DNA of 5,585 nt, from assembly GCA_003505715.1 (NCBI GenBank), contig DNXU01000301.1, positions 3,949-9,533 of the forward strand. The letters run 5' to 3'. This stretch comes from Cyanobacteria bacterium UBA8803. Lineage in GTDB: Bacteria; Cyanobacteriota; Cyanobacteriia; Cyanobacteriales; Coleofasciculaceae. Of this stretch, positions 5,260-5,585 are shown piece after piece. A model generated the notes under the pieces. That model did no database searches. It was not told the origin of the DNA and saw only the letters and a program-made list of their open reading frames with translations. Each line of letters starts with the position of its first letter. The first letter of the stretch is position 1. Both the position numbers and the translations under genes were made by a program.

Positions 5260-5585
5260 ATGGTTATTGCCCAAGAAAAACTAATCAGAATAACCGCAAA
5301 ACCCACTATCACCTGGGACAAACTACCTAAGAACTTTAAATTAGAAGAAAAGCCTGGGGAACATACTAGTCAACCTTTGATTGCGGGGGCATTGCGTGAG
5401 GCTTTAGAATTGGTGGAATACATTAAGCCAGAAATGTTGATTGGCACGAATTTAGGTATTTGTGCGACGGTAAATAACGAATGGGAAATCAAAGCACCAG
5501 ATTGGTTTTATGTCCGTTCAGTAAAAAAGTTAGCTAATAGTATTATTCCGCTGGCCAACCAACCTACGGATCGCAAAAGTTATAC
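5260..5585 (+). CDS. Uma2-family (DUF820) putative endonuclease, 5' part only
   Basis: The frame starts at ATG 5260 and runs off the window after 108 full codons. An in-frame TAA at 5230-5232 rules out a longer N-terminus. The sequence MVIAQEKL, TITWDKLPKNFKL (16-28), SQPLIAGALREALELV (37-52), IKPEMLIGTNLG (55-66) and KAPDWFYV (78-85) is typical of one cyanobacterial subgroup of Uma2 proteins. These have a PD-(D/E)XK nuclease-like fold; Asp81 in APDW is a likely metal-site residue. Members are highly multicopy in cyanobacteria and their biological role is not established. Only a weak GG-rich ribosome binding site (GGTAAAG) precedes the start. The rest of the domain lies outside the window. 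Confidence 0.85.
   Translation, partial: MVIAQEKLIRITAKPTITWDKLPKNFKLEEKPGEHTSQPLIAGALREALELVEYIKPEMLIGTNLGICATVNNEWEIKAPDWFYVRSVKKLANSIIPLANQPTDRKSY

Overview
The window comes from a cyanobacterium, probably a filamentous one. The signs are a purL-purF pair of cyanobacterial type, four exact HIP1 octamers (GCGATCGC), several 7-bp-periodic short tandem repeats, a small toxin-antitoxin remnant and an Uma2-family gene. The taxonomic call rests on recognition from memory; no search was run.

Layout, left to right: a TTACCAA heptamer array (1-21) lies just past the stop of purF (36-1526, minus). A 493-bp gap (1527-2019) follows; it holds a candidate purF promoter with a perfect inverted repeat, several other inverted repeats and an unexplained 44-codon frame. 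Next is purL (2020-4431, minus), then a 375-bp divergent region (4432-4806) that combines the purL leader with pieces of dispersed repeats. On the plus strand come a small antitoxin gene (4807-4995), an overlapping ParE-type toxin gene that is cut short (4992-5168), and the 5' part of an Uma2-family gene (5260 to beyond the window end).

purL and purF are read in the same direction, purL first. They encode two glutamine-dependent steps of de novo purine synthesis: PurF commits PRPP to the pathway and PurL makes FGAM with partners PurQ and PurS, which are not in this window. The long gap and a separate candidate promoter suggest that purF can be transcribed on its own.

The most notable observation is inside purL. 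A 66-bp G/T-only heptamer tract (2977-3042) is translated in frame as a 21-residue Pro/Thr/Asn/Gln/His insert at the linker between the two halves of the enzyme. The unit is 7 bp, so only copy-number changes in multiples of three keep the frame of a normally essential gene. I did not find a clearly new multi-gene system. The window is a housekeeping locus heavily decorated by cyanobacterial short repeats, beside a decayed toxin-antitoxin module.
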